A stretch of DNA of 36,520 bases from Gemmatimonadales bacterium (lineage in GTDB: Bacteria; Gemmatimonadota; Gemmatimonadetes; Longimicrobiales; Gaopeijiaceae). The translations under genes were made by a program, and so were the position numbers. Positions 17,364-26,566 of the stretch are shown in pieces. The notes below the pieces were generated by a model. That model made no database searches. It was not told where the DNA came from and worked only from the letters and a program-made list of their open reading frames with translations. Within the stretch, counting starts at the first letter, position 1. Every line of letters begins with the position of its first letter. The DNA is taken from the NCBI GenBank assembly GCA_020344755.1, contig CP070829.1, positions 1,400,145-1,436,664 on the forward strand, given 5' to 3'.

Positions 17364-17407
17364 CAACCGTCGGCGCACCTTCCGGCGCGCCGAAGTCACG
17401 AGCCTCG

Positions 17408-18268
17408 TCAGCCCGCCATCCAGAAGCCCTGAAGGGAATCGCCATGGGGGCTCTCCCTGAGCTTCTCGAAGGCGCGGTTGCGGATCTGCCGGATCCGCTC
17501 CCGAGTGACGCCCAGCAGTGACCCGATCTCCTCAAGGGTCCGCTCCTCACCGTCATCCAGGCCGTAGTAGAGATAGAGGATCTTCCGCTCCCGCTCCGTG
17601 AGATAGGACTCGAACATCTGCTCGAGGAAGTCCCGTCGTGCCACCGATTCGATATCCTCTTCGATATCGGTCCCCTCGGTGGCGGAGAACCGCTCCCCAA
17701 AGCTGGCCGAATCCCGATCGCCGCGGTCGATGGGGGCGTCCAGAGACAGTTCGCTGGCGGCCACTCGGCGAAGGGCGCGAATGGTGTCCACCGGTTCCTC
17801 CATCTCCTCGGCGATCTCCTGATCGGTGGGGGACCTTCCGAGCTTCTGCGTCAGAGCGGTCTCCGTACGGGAGAGCTTCGCGAGGTTCGAGTTCTGATTC
17901 AGGGGGATCCTGACGGAGCGGGTCTGTTCGGCGAGCGCCTGGAGCACGGTCTGCCGAATCCACCAGACGGCGTAGGAGATGAACTTCACGCCCTTGTCCG
18001 GATCGAACTTCTTCACGGCCTTGAGCAGCCCCTCGTTTCCGATGCACACCAACTCGGCTAGACCGAGCCCACGCCCCTGGTACTTCTTCACGTAGGAGAT
18101 GACAAATCGGAGATTCGCGGTGACGAGCCGCTCCGCGGCCTCCTTGTCTCCAGTCCGCGCCCTTCGAGCGAGCGCGCGCTCTTCGGAGGGATCCTGGATC
18201 AGTGGGTACTTCTCGACGTCCTGCAGGTACTGATCGAAGGAATCAAGGCCACGAGAGGTTGAAAACAT
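17408..18268 (-). CDS. rpoD: RNA polymerase sigma-70 factor, short RpoD-type
   Basis: A 286-residue sigma factor with regions 1.2 (about 8-40), 2 (about 45-115), 3 (about 120-200) and 4 (about 215-275), and no region 1.1. Region 2.4 reads FISYAVWWIRQTVLQALAEQ and is followed by RSVRIPLNQ. The helix-turn-helix of region 4.2 is TLEEIGSLLGVTRERIRQIRNRAFEKLR. Length and region 2.4 match the short primary sigma of Bacteroidota more than the long proteobacterial RpoD; the position of E. coli Thr440 is Leu here. It is therefore likely a primary or primary-like (group 1/2) factor. It has its own putative promoter and a clear terminator. An alternative group 2 role cannot be excluded. Confidence 0.9.
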   Translation of the reverse strand: MFSTSRGLDSFDQYLQDVEKYPLIQDPSEERALARRARTGDKEAAERLVTANLRFVISYVKKYQGRGLGLAELVCIGNEGLLKAVKKFDPDKGVKFISYAVWWIRQTVLQALAEQTRSVRIPLNQNSNLAKLSRTETALTQKLGRSPTDQEIAEEMEEPVDTIRALRRVAASELSLDAPIDRGDRDSASFGERFSATEGTDIEEDIESVARRDFLEQMFESYLTERERKILYLYYGLDDGEERTLEEIGSLLGVTRERIRQIRNRAFEKLRESPHGDSLQGFWMAG

Positions 18269-18356
18269 GCGTTTCGATACCTCGCCTGTTGGGGAGTCAC
18301 GCCGGTACCGTCATCCCGGAGTGGGGCTATACCGAGCCTCGAATGGGCCCTCGGAA

Positions 18357-18384
18357 GTTATAGATGCCGGATTCGGGCGTCAAA
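18357..18384 (-). promoter_or_regulatory. Putative promoter of the sigma-factor gene
   Basis: On the minus strand, TTGACG (18383-18378) is followed after 15 bp by TATAAC (18362-18357). Taking TTTGAC (18384-18379) as the -35 gives a 16-bp spacer. It predicts a leader of about 80 nt before the ATG at 18268. The rest of the gap between 18269 and 18430 shows no other clear signal. Confidence 0.45.
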
Positions 18385-18430
18385 GGTTTTGTCACCAGTG
18401 GCGGCCGCAAGTGTTTCGGCTCCCAATAAG

Positions 18431-19384
18431 TTACGTGACTTCCTGGTCCAGATCCTGGATTCGGGGACCGTCCTTCGGAATGAGCAGCTCCGCCTCCTGT
18501 CCGGCGACCAGGACCGGCTTTCTGGCATGGAGCGCGCCGGTGTAGCCGGGGATCTCGGGGTTGGCCCTGACGGGCAGGGGAGGGCGACCCTTCGCCACGA
18601 ACATGGCCCCCCCGGGGGTGAGCACGAGCCACCCGGCCCGGACCGAGCGCGTCAGCAGCGTCGCTCGGGCTCCCCGCAGAGGCTTGCCGGGCACCGGCCC
18701 ATCGGAAGCCACAGCCCGACGGACCGCGGCGGGGAGGCCCGCCTCCGGAACCCACTTCCCAGGTAGCAGCAACGCGTTCAGCCATGCCTTTCCCGCCCGC
18801 ACCATGGCCAGGTGGGCTCGGTAGGTGACTGGGAGCTGAATGGACGCCACCAGAAGCAGAGCCACGAGCGCGACCAGGGCCTGGATGGGGTCCTCCAAAG
18901 CCAGGGCGAGGAGGGCGGCGAATGCGATGTCGATCGCCACAGCGGTGAGCCGGTTCGAGCCCCGGGTAGGGCGCCGGAGCAGGAGGATGGCCTCCCAACC
19001 CGAAGCGCCCACATACACGCCCATGCCCAGTAAGACCAGCACCGATATGAGGAGGATACGCTCAGGCCCCAGGACGGAGGTGGTGGCCAGCGAGCCCAGC
19101 AGGAAGAGGCCGAGGACCCGAACCCACCGCTGGAAGGTGTGCCAGAGCGCGAATCCACCGGGGTGTCTCTCCATGACCCACTCCGCCAGGTAGAGGAGGA
19201 CCACGGAGCCCAGGACCACGGGGGACTGGAGAAGGGCGAGGGATCCGGGCGCAGGCGACCACCCCAACTGCGGCAGCACCCCGAGGACAAGAAGCGCCAG
19301 GGCCAGGTCCGCCCCGGCAGCTGCTCCCAGGATGGCCGTGAAGGCGACGAATCCCGGGTCCAGCGAGTGTAGGAGGGAGCTCAT
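18431..19384 (-). CDS. Polytopic membrane protein, DUF4126-like N-terminal half
   Basis: A 317-residue protein. The first 195 or so residues hold about five hydrophobic segments and resemble the DUF4126 family: an ADLALALLVLGVLPQL start, then a membrane segment with LYLAEWVMERHPGG. The last 110 residues are soluble and basic with strand-like character (VRAGWLVLTPGGAMFVAKGRP), presumably on the cytoplasmic face. The function is unknown. Its ATG overlaps the stop of the Omp85-family gene by 4 bp (ATGA), so the two are translationally coupled and probably act together at the envelope. The DUF4126 assignment is from memory of the family pattern and is moderate. Confidence 0.7.
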   Translation of the reverse strand: MSSLLHSLDPGFVAFTAILGAAAGADLALALLVLGVLPQLGWSPAPGSLALLQSPVVLGSVVLLYLAEWVMERHPGGFALWHTFQRWVRVLGLFLLGSLATTSVLGPERILLISVLVLLGMGVYVGASGWEAILLLRRPTRGSNRLTAVAIDIAFAALLALALEDPIQALVALVALLLVASIQLPVTYRAHLAMVRAGKAWLNALLLPGKWVPEAGLPAAVRRAVASDGPVPGKPLRGARATLLTRSVRAGWLVLTPGGAMFVAKGRPPLPVRANPEIPGYTGALHARKPVLVAGQEAELLIPKDGPRIQDLDQEVT

Positions 19385-21171
19385 CGCCAGCGTCGGGGGG
19401 AGAACCGGTCAGGGCCCACGTCCATGAGCCGGGTCCGCTGGAGTTGCTCGTCGTCGAGACCGCGACGGAGTCCCAGCACTTCCTGGAAGGAGATCCGCAA
19501 GACGGGGGCGGACGAAAGTCCACCTCCGTCCAGCGGCCAAGCGACGTCAAGGCGCCCAACACTCTGCGACCCTGCAGGGAGACCGAGTCGAAGCCCCGCA
19601 CCGACTGTGCCTTTCCACCCGGAGTCTGCACCGAAGGGGACGTCCCCGGCCCAGATGTGTCCGGCGTCGACGAAGAAGGTGAGTCCGAAATCGACGAGGT
19701 CCGGTGCAGGCCAACCCAGGTAGAGTCGGTCCTCCAGGTTCAACACGATCCGCCTCGCCCCCGGGAATCGATCGTCCTGATAGCCCCGGACGCCGCTTCG
19801 GCCGCCAAGGGTCAACTGGAAGGGTCGGTCGACGGTCCAGCCGCCGGCGGCAGCGAAGCGCCCCAGCAGCGTGTGGCCCCTCCCCTCCCATGGCTGCCAG
19901 TAGAGGAGGAGGTCGGCTTCGCCCAGGAGGTCTCGCCATCCGGAGCGCTCCGCATTGGGATCGAAGAAGATCTGACGGCCCTCCAGGGCCACTCGGGAGA
20001 TCACGGTGAAATCCCCGGGAGCCGCACCCGCGTAGAAGCGAAACCGCGCGTTCAAGTCGTCGGGGACATCCCCCCCGAATGCCGCCACCAGGGTTCGGCT
20101 CAAGGTGAGGGAAACCTCTGTCCCCACCTCCACATCGGCGATCCCCTGAAGGGCGTCGAGGCCCTGCCTCTGGGTGAAGCGGATGTTCCGCTGCCCGAAC
20201 AAGAGGTTGAGCCGGGTCCCGGATGCGAAGAAGGTCTGGTCCCTGATCGGGTCGGCCAGCGCCGCGTCTACCGGTGCGAGATTCCCGAAGTCGCCACCGG
20301 GTGCCAGGCGGAGATCCTCGGGGTAGCCCAGGACGGTCACGACTTCCCGGGAGATGCCGCCGCCCAGCACCGTGAGGGATCCCGGCTCCCCGAACCGGTG
20401 CGCGTAGGTGAGCTCCAGCTTCGCCTCCCGAAGGGGCATCAGCAGGTGGTCCGGGTCCTTCTCACTGCCGACGGTGAAGTCGAAGTAGTCCTCCAGCCGG
20501 CTGCCGTACACCCGCCATGCCGTTCGCCCGACCTCGCCGTGGAAGGGATAGGTGAAGCCCCCCCGGACGAACGGTCCCACACGGGTCTGTCCGCCCCCGA
20601 TCTGCACATCGGTCTCAGTGCCCAGGAACTGCGGGCTGAAGACTGCGCCGCCCACCTGACGGCTGGCCTTGTCCTGGCTGTAGAAGGCGCTCAGTTCGAC
20701 CCCTCGCCCAAGGAAGTTCAGTTCCGAGAGCGACGCGCGGCGAATGCGGAGCCCGTTCTCGAACTCCGCGGTGACCTCGGGTCGAGTCGACCACTCGTCG
20801 TTGGTGTCCACGACGACGTGCCAGCTTCCGTCGGCTTGCTCCAGCCCGTATACGTCGGCGTTGGAGATGAAGGGAAGCCGGCGGAGGATGCGCTCCGAGT
20901 CCTGTAGAAGGAAGGGTTGGTAGCAGTCGCCGACGCCGAACAGGAGTTCGCGCCGGATGAAGCCGGCCCGGGTCCGGATGTGGAGGCGGTTGGCCAGCGC
21001 ATACGCCCACTCCAGGCTCTCCACCGAGATCTCGTCGAGATCGAAGATCGAGTGGTTATCGATGAAGACGTGGGAGATGGTTCCCGCCTGGCATTCCTGC
21101 CCCCACGCATTCGTCGGCAGGGCCGCGAAGGCAACGGACAGAAGGGGGAAGAGGCGGCGGAACAGGCTCAT
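19381..21171 (-). CDS. Omp85/BamA-superfamily outer-membrane protein with one POTRA-like domain
   Basis: A 596-residue exported protein. It has a signal peptide of about 24 residues ending NAWGQ and a single POTRA-like domain at about 30-125 (FIRRELLFGVGDCYQPFLL, then SERILRRLPFISNADV). A beta-barrel fills most of the rest, with the Omp85 motif LGGRSGVRGYQDDRFPG at about residue 460. The superfamily inserts or translocates proteins or lipids at the outer membrane. It is shorter than BamA (five POTRAs, about 800 residues), so it is not the housekeeping BamA. After the last probable strand (VLRISFQEVLGL) comes an uncommon polar tail of about 28 residues. It is divergent from the malic enzyme gene and coupled to the downstream membrane-protein gene. 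Confidence 0.85.
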   Translation of the reverse strand: MSLFRRLFPLLSVAFAALPTNAWGQECQAGTISHVFIDNHSIFDLDEISVESLEWAYALANRLHIRTRAGFIRRELLFGVGDCYQPFLLQDSERILRRLPFISNADVYGLEQADGSWHVVVDTNDEWSTRPEVTAEFENGLRIRRASLSELNFLGRGVELSAFYSQDKASRQVGGAVFSPQFLGTETDVQIGGGQTRVGPFVRGGFTYPFHGEVGRTAWRVYGSRLEDYFDFTVGSEKDPDHLLMPLREAKLELTYAHRFGEPGSLTVLGGGISREVVTVLGYPEDLRLAPGGDFGNLAPVDAALADPIRDQTFFASGTRLNLLFGQRNIRFTQRQGLDALQGIADVEVGTEVSLTLSRTLVAAFGGDVPDDLNARFRFYAGAAPGDFTVISRVALEGRQIFFDPNAERSGWRDLLGEADLLLYWQPWEGRGHTLLGRFAAAGGWTVDRPFQLTLGGRSGVRGYQDDRFPGARRIVLNLEDRLYLGWPAPDLVDFGLTFFVDAGHIWAGDVPFGADSGWKGTVGAGLRLGLPAGSQSVGRLDVAWPLDGGGLSSAPVLRISFQEVLGLRRGLDDEQLQRTRLMDVGPDRFSPRRWR

Positions 21172-21204
21172 GGATCGGGGATTTCAATGCATCCTGAAGA
21201 TCGG

Positions 21205-21211
21205 TAAGCTA
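21205..21211 (-). promoter_or_regulatory. Possible -10 element of the Omp85-family gene
   Basis: The minus strand reads TAGCTTA at 21211-21205, about 34 bp before the ATG at 21171. No clear -35 is seen. The plus strand reads TAAGCTA at the same place, so the site could also serve the divergent malic enzyme gene. Weak evidence. Confidence 0.25.
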
Positions 21212-21257
21212 GAGGGCCCTCCGACGCACGAATGAGCACCTCCTTGGGTGGAGTGCA

Positions 21258-23522
21258 ATGGAAGATATCCGAAAGGCCGCTCTGGAATACCACGAGCGGG
21301 GAAGACCCGGAAAGGTGGAGGTGATTCCCACCAAGTCCGTCGCCACCTCCAGAGACCTGTCCCTGGCCTACAGCCCCGGCGTCGCGGAACCCTGCCGGGA
21401 GATCGAGAAGAACCCCGATGACGTCTTCCGGTACACCGGGCGCGGCAATCTGGTCGCCGTGGTGTCCAACGGCACGGCGGTGCTGGGACTCGGGGACATT
21501 GGGGCGCTGGCTTCGAAGCCCGTCATGGAAGGGAAGGGCGTCCTCTTCAAGAAGTTCGCCGGGATCGACGTCTTCGACATCGAGATCAACGCGCCAACGG
21601 CGGCCGAGGTTATCCAATTCTGTAAGATGCTCGAGCCCACGGTGGGCGGCATCAACCTGGAAGACATCCACGCGCCGGACTGTTTCGTCATCGAGGAGAC
21701 GCTCAAGGAGGAGCTGGACATCCCCGTCTTCCACGACGACCAGCACGGAACGGCCATCATCGGCGGTGCTGCGCTGGTGAACGCCCTGGACCTGATCGGA
21801 AAGCCCATCGACGAGGTGAAGGTGGTTTTCAGCGGGGCGGGCGCCTCTGCGATCGCCACGGCGGAGCACCTGGTGCGTCTGGGTGTGACCCGCGGAAACA
21901 TCCTGATGTGCGACTCCAAGGGAGTCATCTACCCGGGTCGCGAGCGGGTGAACGAATACAAGGCTCGGTTCGCGAGTGAGACGGAGTGCCGCACCCTCGA
22001 GGACGCCATGAAGGGTGCGGACGTTTTCGTCGGTCTCTCGGTGAAGGGTATGGTGAACAAGGAGATGGTCGCCTCCATGGCCAGGAACCCCGTCATCTTC
22101 GCTCTGGCCAATCCGGATCCGGAGATCCTCCCGGAGGAGGTGGCGGAGGTTCGCGACGATGCGATCATGGCCACGGGCCGGTCCGACTATGCCAACCAGG
22201 TCAACAACGTCCTGGGCTTCCCCTTCATCTTCCGAGGCGCACTGGACGTGCGGGCTCGGGGGGTCAACGCCGAGATGATGTTGGCCGCCACCCGGGCGCT
22301 GGCGGAGCTCGCACGCACCGACGTCCCGGATGCGGTCCAGCAGGCCTACGAGGGCGAGCAGATCCGCTTCGGCCGGGAATACCTTATTCCCAAGCCCTTC
22401 GACCACCGGGTCCTGTTCCACGTCGCTCCCGCCGTGGCCAAGGCGGCCATGGAGACGGGTGTCGCCCGCATCGAAATCGACCTGGACGAGTATCGTGATC
22501 GACTCCAGGCTTCCCTCGGACCGGCGCGGGAGGTGATGCGGTGGATGACGGTCCGGGCGCGGCGGAGGCGGGCCCGCGTGGTCTTTCCGGAAGGGCACAA
22601 CGACACGGTGATCCGTGCGGCGGCCCAGATGGTCCAGGAGGGAGTCTGTCGGCCGTTGCTTCTGGGCCGTCCGCCGCGGGTCCAGGAGAAGGCCCGGGGG
22701 ATGGGCGTGGACCTGCGCGGGGTGGAGATCGTCTACGCCGCAGAGCTGGAGGAGGAGCGGGATCGATACGCCGCGGAGCTCTTCCAGAAGAGGGCGCGGA
22801 AGGGACTCACGATGGCTGAGGCCAGGTGGAACCTCTTCAAGCCAATCTATTTCGCCGCCTCCATGGTGGAGCACGGCGAGGCCGACGCCGTAGTGGCCGG
22901 CGTCGAGGCCAACTACCCGGAGATCCTGAAGCCCTGTCTCGAGGTCATCGGCATGGCCGAGGACGTGAACCGGGTGGCCGGACTCTACATGATGGCTTTC
23001 CCGAACCGGGAGCTCCTCTTCTTTGCCGATGCGACGGTGAACATCAATCCCTCCCAGGAGGCGCTGGCGGACATCGCGCTACTGTCCGCCGGCTTCGTCC
23101 GGGAGTTGGGGATCCGGCCACGGATCGCGATGGTGTCCTTTTCGAATTTCGGGTCTTCGCGGCACGAGGAGGCGGCGAAGGTCGCCCGGGCGGTGGACCT
23201 GGTGCGGGCTCGGGACCCGGAGCTCGAGATCGACGGCGAGATGCAGGCGGACACGGCGGTGGACCCCGAAAAGCTCCGCCACGTCTACCCCTTCTCGAAC
23301 CTCGACGGGCCGGCCAACGTGCTGGTCTTCTCCACGCTGTCCGCGGCCAACGCCTCCTACAAGCTGCTGGATCGACTGGGCCGGGCAGAGGTCATTGGTC
23401 CGGTGCTCCTGGGAATGGCCAAGCCGGTGCACATCCTGCAACGCGGAAGCGGACAACAAGAGATCCTCAACCTGGCCACCATCGCAGCCGTGGACGTACA
23501 GGCGAGATCGGGGCAAATTTGA
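21258..23522 (+). CDS. maeB: Malic enzyme (NADP-type, MaeB) with C-terminal phosphotransacetylase-like domain
   Basis: A 754-residue enzyme that oxidatively decarboxylates malate to pyruvate. The N-terminal malic domain (about 1-160) shows [29 protein letters not shown] and EDIHAPDCF segments, and the acidic metal site includes FHDDQHGTA. The NAD(P)-binding fold (about 165-410) has [10 protein letters not shown] at about 191. The C-terminal third (from about 430, [15 protein letters not shown]) is the phosphotransacetylase-like domain of MaeB-type enzymes, usually regulatory and not catalytic. The length matches the family. GGAG at 21250-21253 precedes the ATG. The PEPCK gene follows 56 bp later, making a C4-decarboxylating pair. 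NADP specificity is the family norm and is not proven here. Confidence 0.94.
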   Translation: MEDIRKAALEYHERGRPGKVEVIPTKSVATSRDLSLAYSPGVAEPCREIEKNPDDVFRYTGRGNLVAVVSNGTAVLGLGDIGALASKPVMEGKGVLFKKFAGIDVFDIEINAPTAAEVIQFCKMLEPTVGGINLEDIHAPDCFVIEETLKEELDIPVFHDDQHGTAIIGGAALVNALDLIGKPIDEVKVVFSGAGASAIATAEHLVRLGVTRGNILMCDSKGVIYPGRERVNEYKARFASETECRTLEDAMKGADVFVGLSVKGMVNKEMVASMARNPVIFALANPDPEILPEEVAEVRDDAIMATGRSDYANQVNNVLGFPFIFRGALDVRARGVNAEMMLAATRALAELARTDVPDAVQQAYEGEQIRFGREYLIPKPFDHRVLFHVAPAVAKAAMETGVARIEIDLDEYRDRLQASLGPAREVMRWMTVRARRRRARVVFPEGHNDTVIRAAAQMVQEGVCRPLLLGRPPRVQEKARGMGVDLRGVEIVYAAELEEERDRYAAELFQKRARKGLTMAEARWNLFKPIYFAASMVEHGEADAVVAGVEANYPEILKPCLEVIGMAEDVNRVAGLYMMAFPNRELLFFADATVNINPSQEALADIALLSAGFVRELGIRPRIAMVSFSNFGSSRHEEAAKVARAVDLVRARDPELEIDGEMQADTAVDPEKLRHVYPFSNLDGPANVLVFSTLSAANASYKLLDRLGRAEVIGPVLLGMAKPVHILQRGSGQQEILNLATIAAVDVQARSGQI

Positions 23523-23578
23523 AGTCTTCGCCTGGGTCCAGGACAACCCCTGAGCCGCGACTAGACGAGGTCTTCGAT

Positions 23579-25195
23579 ATGAGTGAGTTCACCGGGACGG
23601 CGGCTGCCGACACAGTTTCGGAGCACGGTCTCGACCTGCACGGCCTGAATCCCAAGGAGCCAGTCCATTGGAACCTGGCGCCCGTGCACCTCTACGAGAT
23701 GGCGTTGAAGCGCGGGGAGGGGTCCCTTGCGTACGGCGGTGGATTCGCCTCCGTGACGGCGCCCCACACCGGACGGTCGCCGAACGACAAGTACACGGTC
23801 CGTGACGCCGACACCGAGGCGACCGTGGATTGGGGTAAGGTGAACGTTCCGCTCTCTCCGGAGCACTACGCGGCGCTGAAGACCGACGTGGTCTCCTACC
23901 TCAACGGCAAGGAGCTGTTCGTTCGGGACGCACGAGCAGGCGCTGACGCCGAGCACGGCATCAGCGTCCGGGTCGTGAACGAGAACGCGTGGCAGAACCT
24001 GTTCGCCTACAACATGTTTCTCCGGCCGCAAATCAACGAGCTCCGGCACATGAAGCCGGACTTCACGGTCCTGCACGCGCCGGGGCTGAAGGCCGACCCG
24101 GCCAGGCACGGAACGCGATCCGAGACGGCGGTGGTGGTGAACTTCGCCGATCGGACGGTCCTCATCGCAGGCACGCAGTACGCAGGTGAGATCAAGAAGT
24201 CCATCTTCTCCGTCCTCAACTATCTCCTCCCCGACTCGGGCGTGCTTCCGATGCATTGCTCGGCCAACGTGGGAGTCGACGGGGACGTAGCCCTCTTCTT
24301 CGGCCTCTCGGGGACCGGGAAGACCACCCTCTCGGCGGATGCCAGCCGGGGTCTCATCGGTGACGACGAGCACGGCTGGAGCGAGCATGGCGTATTCAAC
24401 TTCGAAGGCGGCTGCTATGCCAAGACCATCCGGCTGTCCCCCGAGGGCGAGCCGGAGATCTATGCCGCGACGAAGATGTTCGGCACGATTCTCGAGAACG
24501 TCATTCTCGATGAGCGGACCCGGGAGATCGACTTCGATGACGCATCCATCACGGAGAACACCCGGGCTTCCTATCCCATCCACGCGATTCCCAACGCGGT
24601 GATTCCAGGGGTGGGAGGGCATCCGAAGCACGTGATCTTCCTGACCGCCGATGCCTACGGGGTGCTGCCGCCAATCGCGCGGCTCTCGCCGGAGCAGGCC
24701 ATGTATCAGTTCCTCTCGGGCTACACCGCCAAGGTGGCGGGGACCGAGCGGGGGGTGACGGAGCCGAAGGCCACCTTCAGTGCGTGCTTCGGCGCGCCCT
24801 TCCTGCCGAGGCATCCGGGAGAGTACGCCCGAATGCTCGGAGAGAAGCTGCGTCACCACGGCGCCACGGTCTGGCTGGTGAACACCGGTTGGACCGGAGG
24901 GCCCTACGGCGTCGGCACCCGGATGAAGCTCCAGTACACCAGGGCCATGGTGCGGGCTGCGCTCGCAGGCGAGCTGGACGAGGCGGAGACGGTGGCGGAC
25001 CCGGTCTTCGGTCTGGCCATTCCCCGGCACGTTCCCCACGTCCCGGACGAGATTCTCCAACCCCGGGAGACGTGGGCGGACCGGGATGCGTACGACGCCC
25101 AGGCCCGGAGACTGGCGGGCATGTTCCGGGAGAACTTCGAGCAGTATGCAGACGGGGTGGACGACGAGGTCAAGGCGGCCGGACCGCGAGGGTGA
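23579..25195 (+). CDS. pckA: Phosphoenolpyruvate carboxykinase (ATP)
   Basis: A 538-residue ATP-dependent PEPCK that converts oxaloacetate and ATP to PEP, CO2 and ADP, the entry step of gluconeogenesis. It has the substrate-binding segment TGRSPNDKY near residue 65, the kinase P-loop GLSGTGKTT at 242-250, the metal-binding LIGDDEHGW and the adenine-binding C-terminal segment [15 protein letters not shown]. The length agrees with the ATP type. The ATG at 23579 is preceded by GAGG (23567-23570); longer in-frame readings overlap the malic enzyme gene and were rejected. It is probably cotranscribed with that gene. The start sits right before the typical N-terminal region ([14 protein letters not shown]). 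Confidence 0.96.
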   Translation: MSEFTGTAAADTVSEHGLDLHGLNPKEPVHWNLAPVHLYEMALKRGEGSLAYGGGFASVTAPHTGRSPNDKYTVRDADTEATVDWGKVNVPLSPEHYAALKTDVVSYLNGKELFVRDARAGADAEHGISVRVVNENAWQNLFAYNMFLRPQINELRHMKPDFTVLHAPGLKADPARHGTRSETAVVVNFADRTVLIAGTQYAGEIKKSIFSVLNYLLPDSGVLPMHCSANVGVDGDVALFFGLSGTGKTTLSADASRGLIGDDEHGWSEHGVFNFEGGCYAKTIRLSPEGEPEIYAATKMFGTILENVILDERTREIDFDDASITENTRASYPIHAIPNAVIPGVGGHPKHVIFLTADAYGVLPPIARLSPEQAMYQFLSGYTAKVAGTERGVTEPKATFSACFGAPFLPRHPGEYARMLGEKLRHHGATVWLVNTGWTGGPYGVGTRMKLQYTRAMVRAALAGELDEAETVADPVFGLAIPRHVPHVPDEILQPRETWADRDAYDAQARRLAGMFRENFEQYADGVDDEVKAAGPRG

Positions 25196-25242
25196 GGGGC
25201 GCTCCCGGCAAGTGAACCGGGCTCTGGCCGCAGGGTAGCCAC

Positions 25243-25287
25243 GGGGCAGCTCTTTCTCCTGAACGACCGGGGACCAGGAGCCGCCCC
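25243..25287. other. Imperfect hairpin after pckA
   Basis: GGGGCAGCTC (25243-25252) pairs with GAGCCGCCCC (25278-25287) at 9 of 10 positions. Alternatively CTCCTG (25256-25261) pairs with CAGGAG (25275-25280), so two mutually exclusive folds are possible. No T-run follows. It may be a terminator for pckA or a leader element of the chromate transporter gene. Confidence 0.3.
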
Positions 25288-25339
25288 CTCCCTGTGAGCC
25301 ACCCTTCACTTCCTCCTCAGACCCGCCGCAGGCACGTCC

Positions 25340-26566
25340 ATGTCCGAGTCCGTCGCCCGTCCGGGCTTCTCCGAGCTCGCCGGCGTCTTTCTGAAGCTCT
25401 CGCTCCTGGGTTTCGGCGGGCCCAACGCGCACCTCGCCCTGATGCTCGAAGAGGTGGTGGAGCGGCGGCGCTGGCTCTCCAGGGAGCACTTCCTGGAGCT
25501 CATGGCGGTGACGAACCTCCTTCCTGGACCGAACTCCAGCGAGGTGGCGATCCACATCGGCTACAGCACCCGGGGGTGGCGAGGTGCGCTGGTGACCGGA
25601 GGGATCTTCCTTCTTCCCACCTTCCTGATGGTGACGGCGGTGGCGGCGCTGTACTTCCGCTTCGGCACCCTTCCCCACGTGGAGCCCGTGTTCTGGGCGC
25701 TCAAGCCGGTGGTGCTTGCCATCATCCTGAGGGCGGGCTTCAAGCTGGCCCGCACCGCGGTGAAGGACGGTCTCCTGGCCGCACTGGCGGTGGCCGGGGC
25801 TGCGGTGGGGTACCTCTACGGCGGGTGGGTCGTCCCGGCGATGGCCCTGGGCGGCCTGGTGACCTGGGCACGTTGGCGGACGGGGAGGGACGCCGGTCCT
25901 GGAGGGGGTGAGGATCCCGGGCGCGGATCCGGGTCGAAGGACGGTGGGCAAGGATTCGGAGGGCGGGAAGGGGATGGCCCCACACTACGGAGTTGGGCGT
26001 TCCCATCCGGGGCCCTGGTGGCGGCGGTGGGCACCAGCGGGCCGGTCCTCACCGTCTTCCTCCTCCATCTGGGGATCGGCGCGGTCCTCTTCGGAGGCGG
26101 TTACGTGCTGGTGATCCTCCTGGAGCCATACGCGGTGGGCCAGTTCGGCTGGCTCACGGCGGCCCAGTTCCTGGACGGCGTGGCGCTCACCCAGGTGATC
26201 CCGGGGCCCATCAGCACCCTGTCGGCATTCGTGGGATTCGCGGCGGCAGGACTGCCTGGCGCCGTGGCCGGTACGGCGGGGGTGTACCTTCCCGCCTTCG
26301 CGGCGGTGCTTCTGGTGGCCCCGCATCTGGAGCGCCTTCGGGAGAAGGCGCCGGTGAAGGCCTTCCTCCTGGGGGTGTCGGCGGTGGTGGGCGGGGGAAT
26401 CGTTGGGGTGGCCGGGACGCTGGCGGTCCCCAGCATTCCCGACCTGTGGGGGGGGATCCTGGGGGCCGTGGCGCTGGTCCTGCTCCTGACCGGCCGGGTC
26501 TCACCGGCCGTGGCGATCCTGGCGGCCCTCACCATCGGAGGAGTCCGGCTCTTCCTGTTGGGGTGA
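25340..26566 (+). CDS. chrA: Chromate transporter, ChrA family (two-domain)
   Basis: A 408-residue inner-membrane protein with two homologous ChrA halves. The first half has FLKLSLLGFGGPNAHLALM and NLLPGPNSSEVAIHIGY; the second has AVLFGGGYVLVILLEP and ALTQVIPGPISTLSAFVGF. About 11-12 membrane segments are likely. The family exports chromate, often in exchange for or in competition with sulfate; specificity here is not established and the physiological substrate may differ. Between the halves (about residues 185-215) is a Gly-, Asp- and Ser-rich linker longer than usual. No chrB or other chromate-resistance gene is nearby. The start has no visible Shine-Dalgarno. Confidence 0.93.
   Translation: MSESVARPGFSELAGVFLKLSLLGFGGPNAHLALMLEEVVERRRWLSREHFLELMAVTNLLPGPNSSEVAIHIGYSTRGWRGALVTGGIFLLPTFLMVTAVAALYFRFGTLPHVEPVFWALKPVVLAIILRAGFKLARTAVKDGLLAALAVAGAAVGYLYGGWVVPAMALGGLVTWARWRTGRDAGPGGGEDPGRGSGSKDGGQGFGGREGDGPTLRSWAFPSGALVAAVGTSGPVLTVFLLHLGIGAVLFGGGYVLVILLEPYAVGQFGWLTAAQFLDGVALTQVIPGPISTLSAFVGFAAAGLPGAVAGTAGVYLPAFAAVLLVAPHLERLREKAPVKAFLLGVSAVVGGGIVGVAGTLAVPSIPDLWGGILGAVALVLLLTGRVSPAVAILAALTIGGVRLFLLG

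Noticed and set aside
17269..17700. An N-terminal extension of the outer-membrane barrel protein into the sigma-factor gene
   Set aside because: It would cover a clear terminator and put 144 low-complexity residues ahead of a normal signal peptide.
22826..23578. A long N-terminal extension of pckA into the malic enzyme gene
   Set aside because: The family starts near 23579, where there is a ribosome site, and the extension is only an off-frame reading of maeB.
23561..25951. A 796-codon minus-strand frame opposite pckA and chrA
   Set aside because: PEPCK motifs on the plus strand are decisive; the antisense product is low-complexity and Arg/His/Gly-rich.
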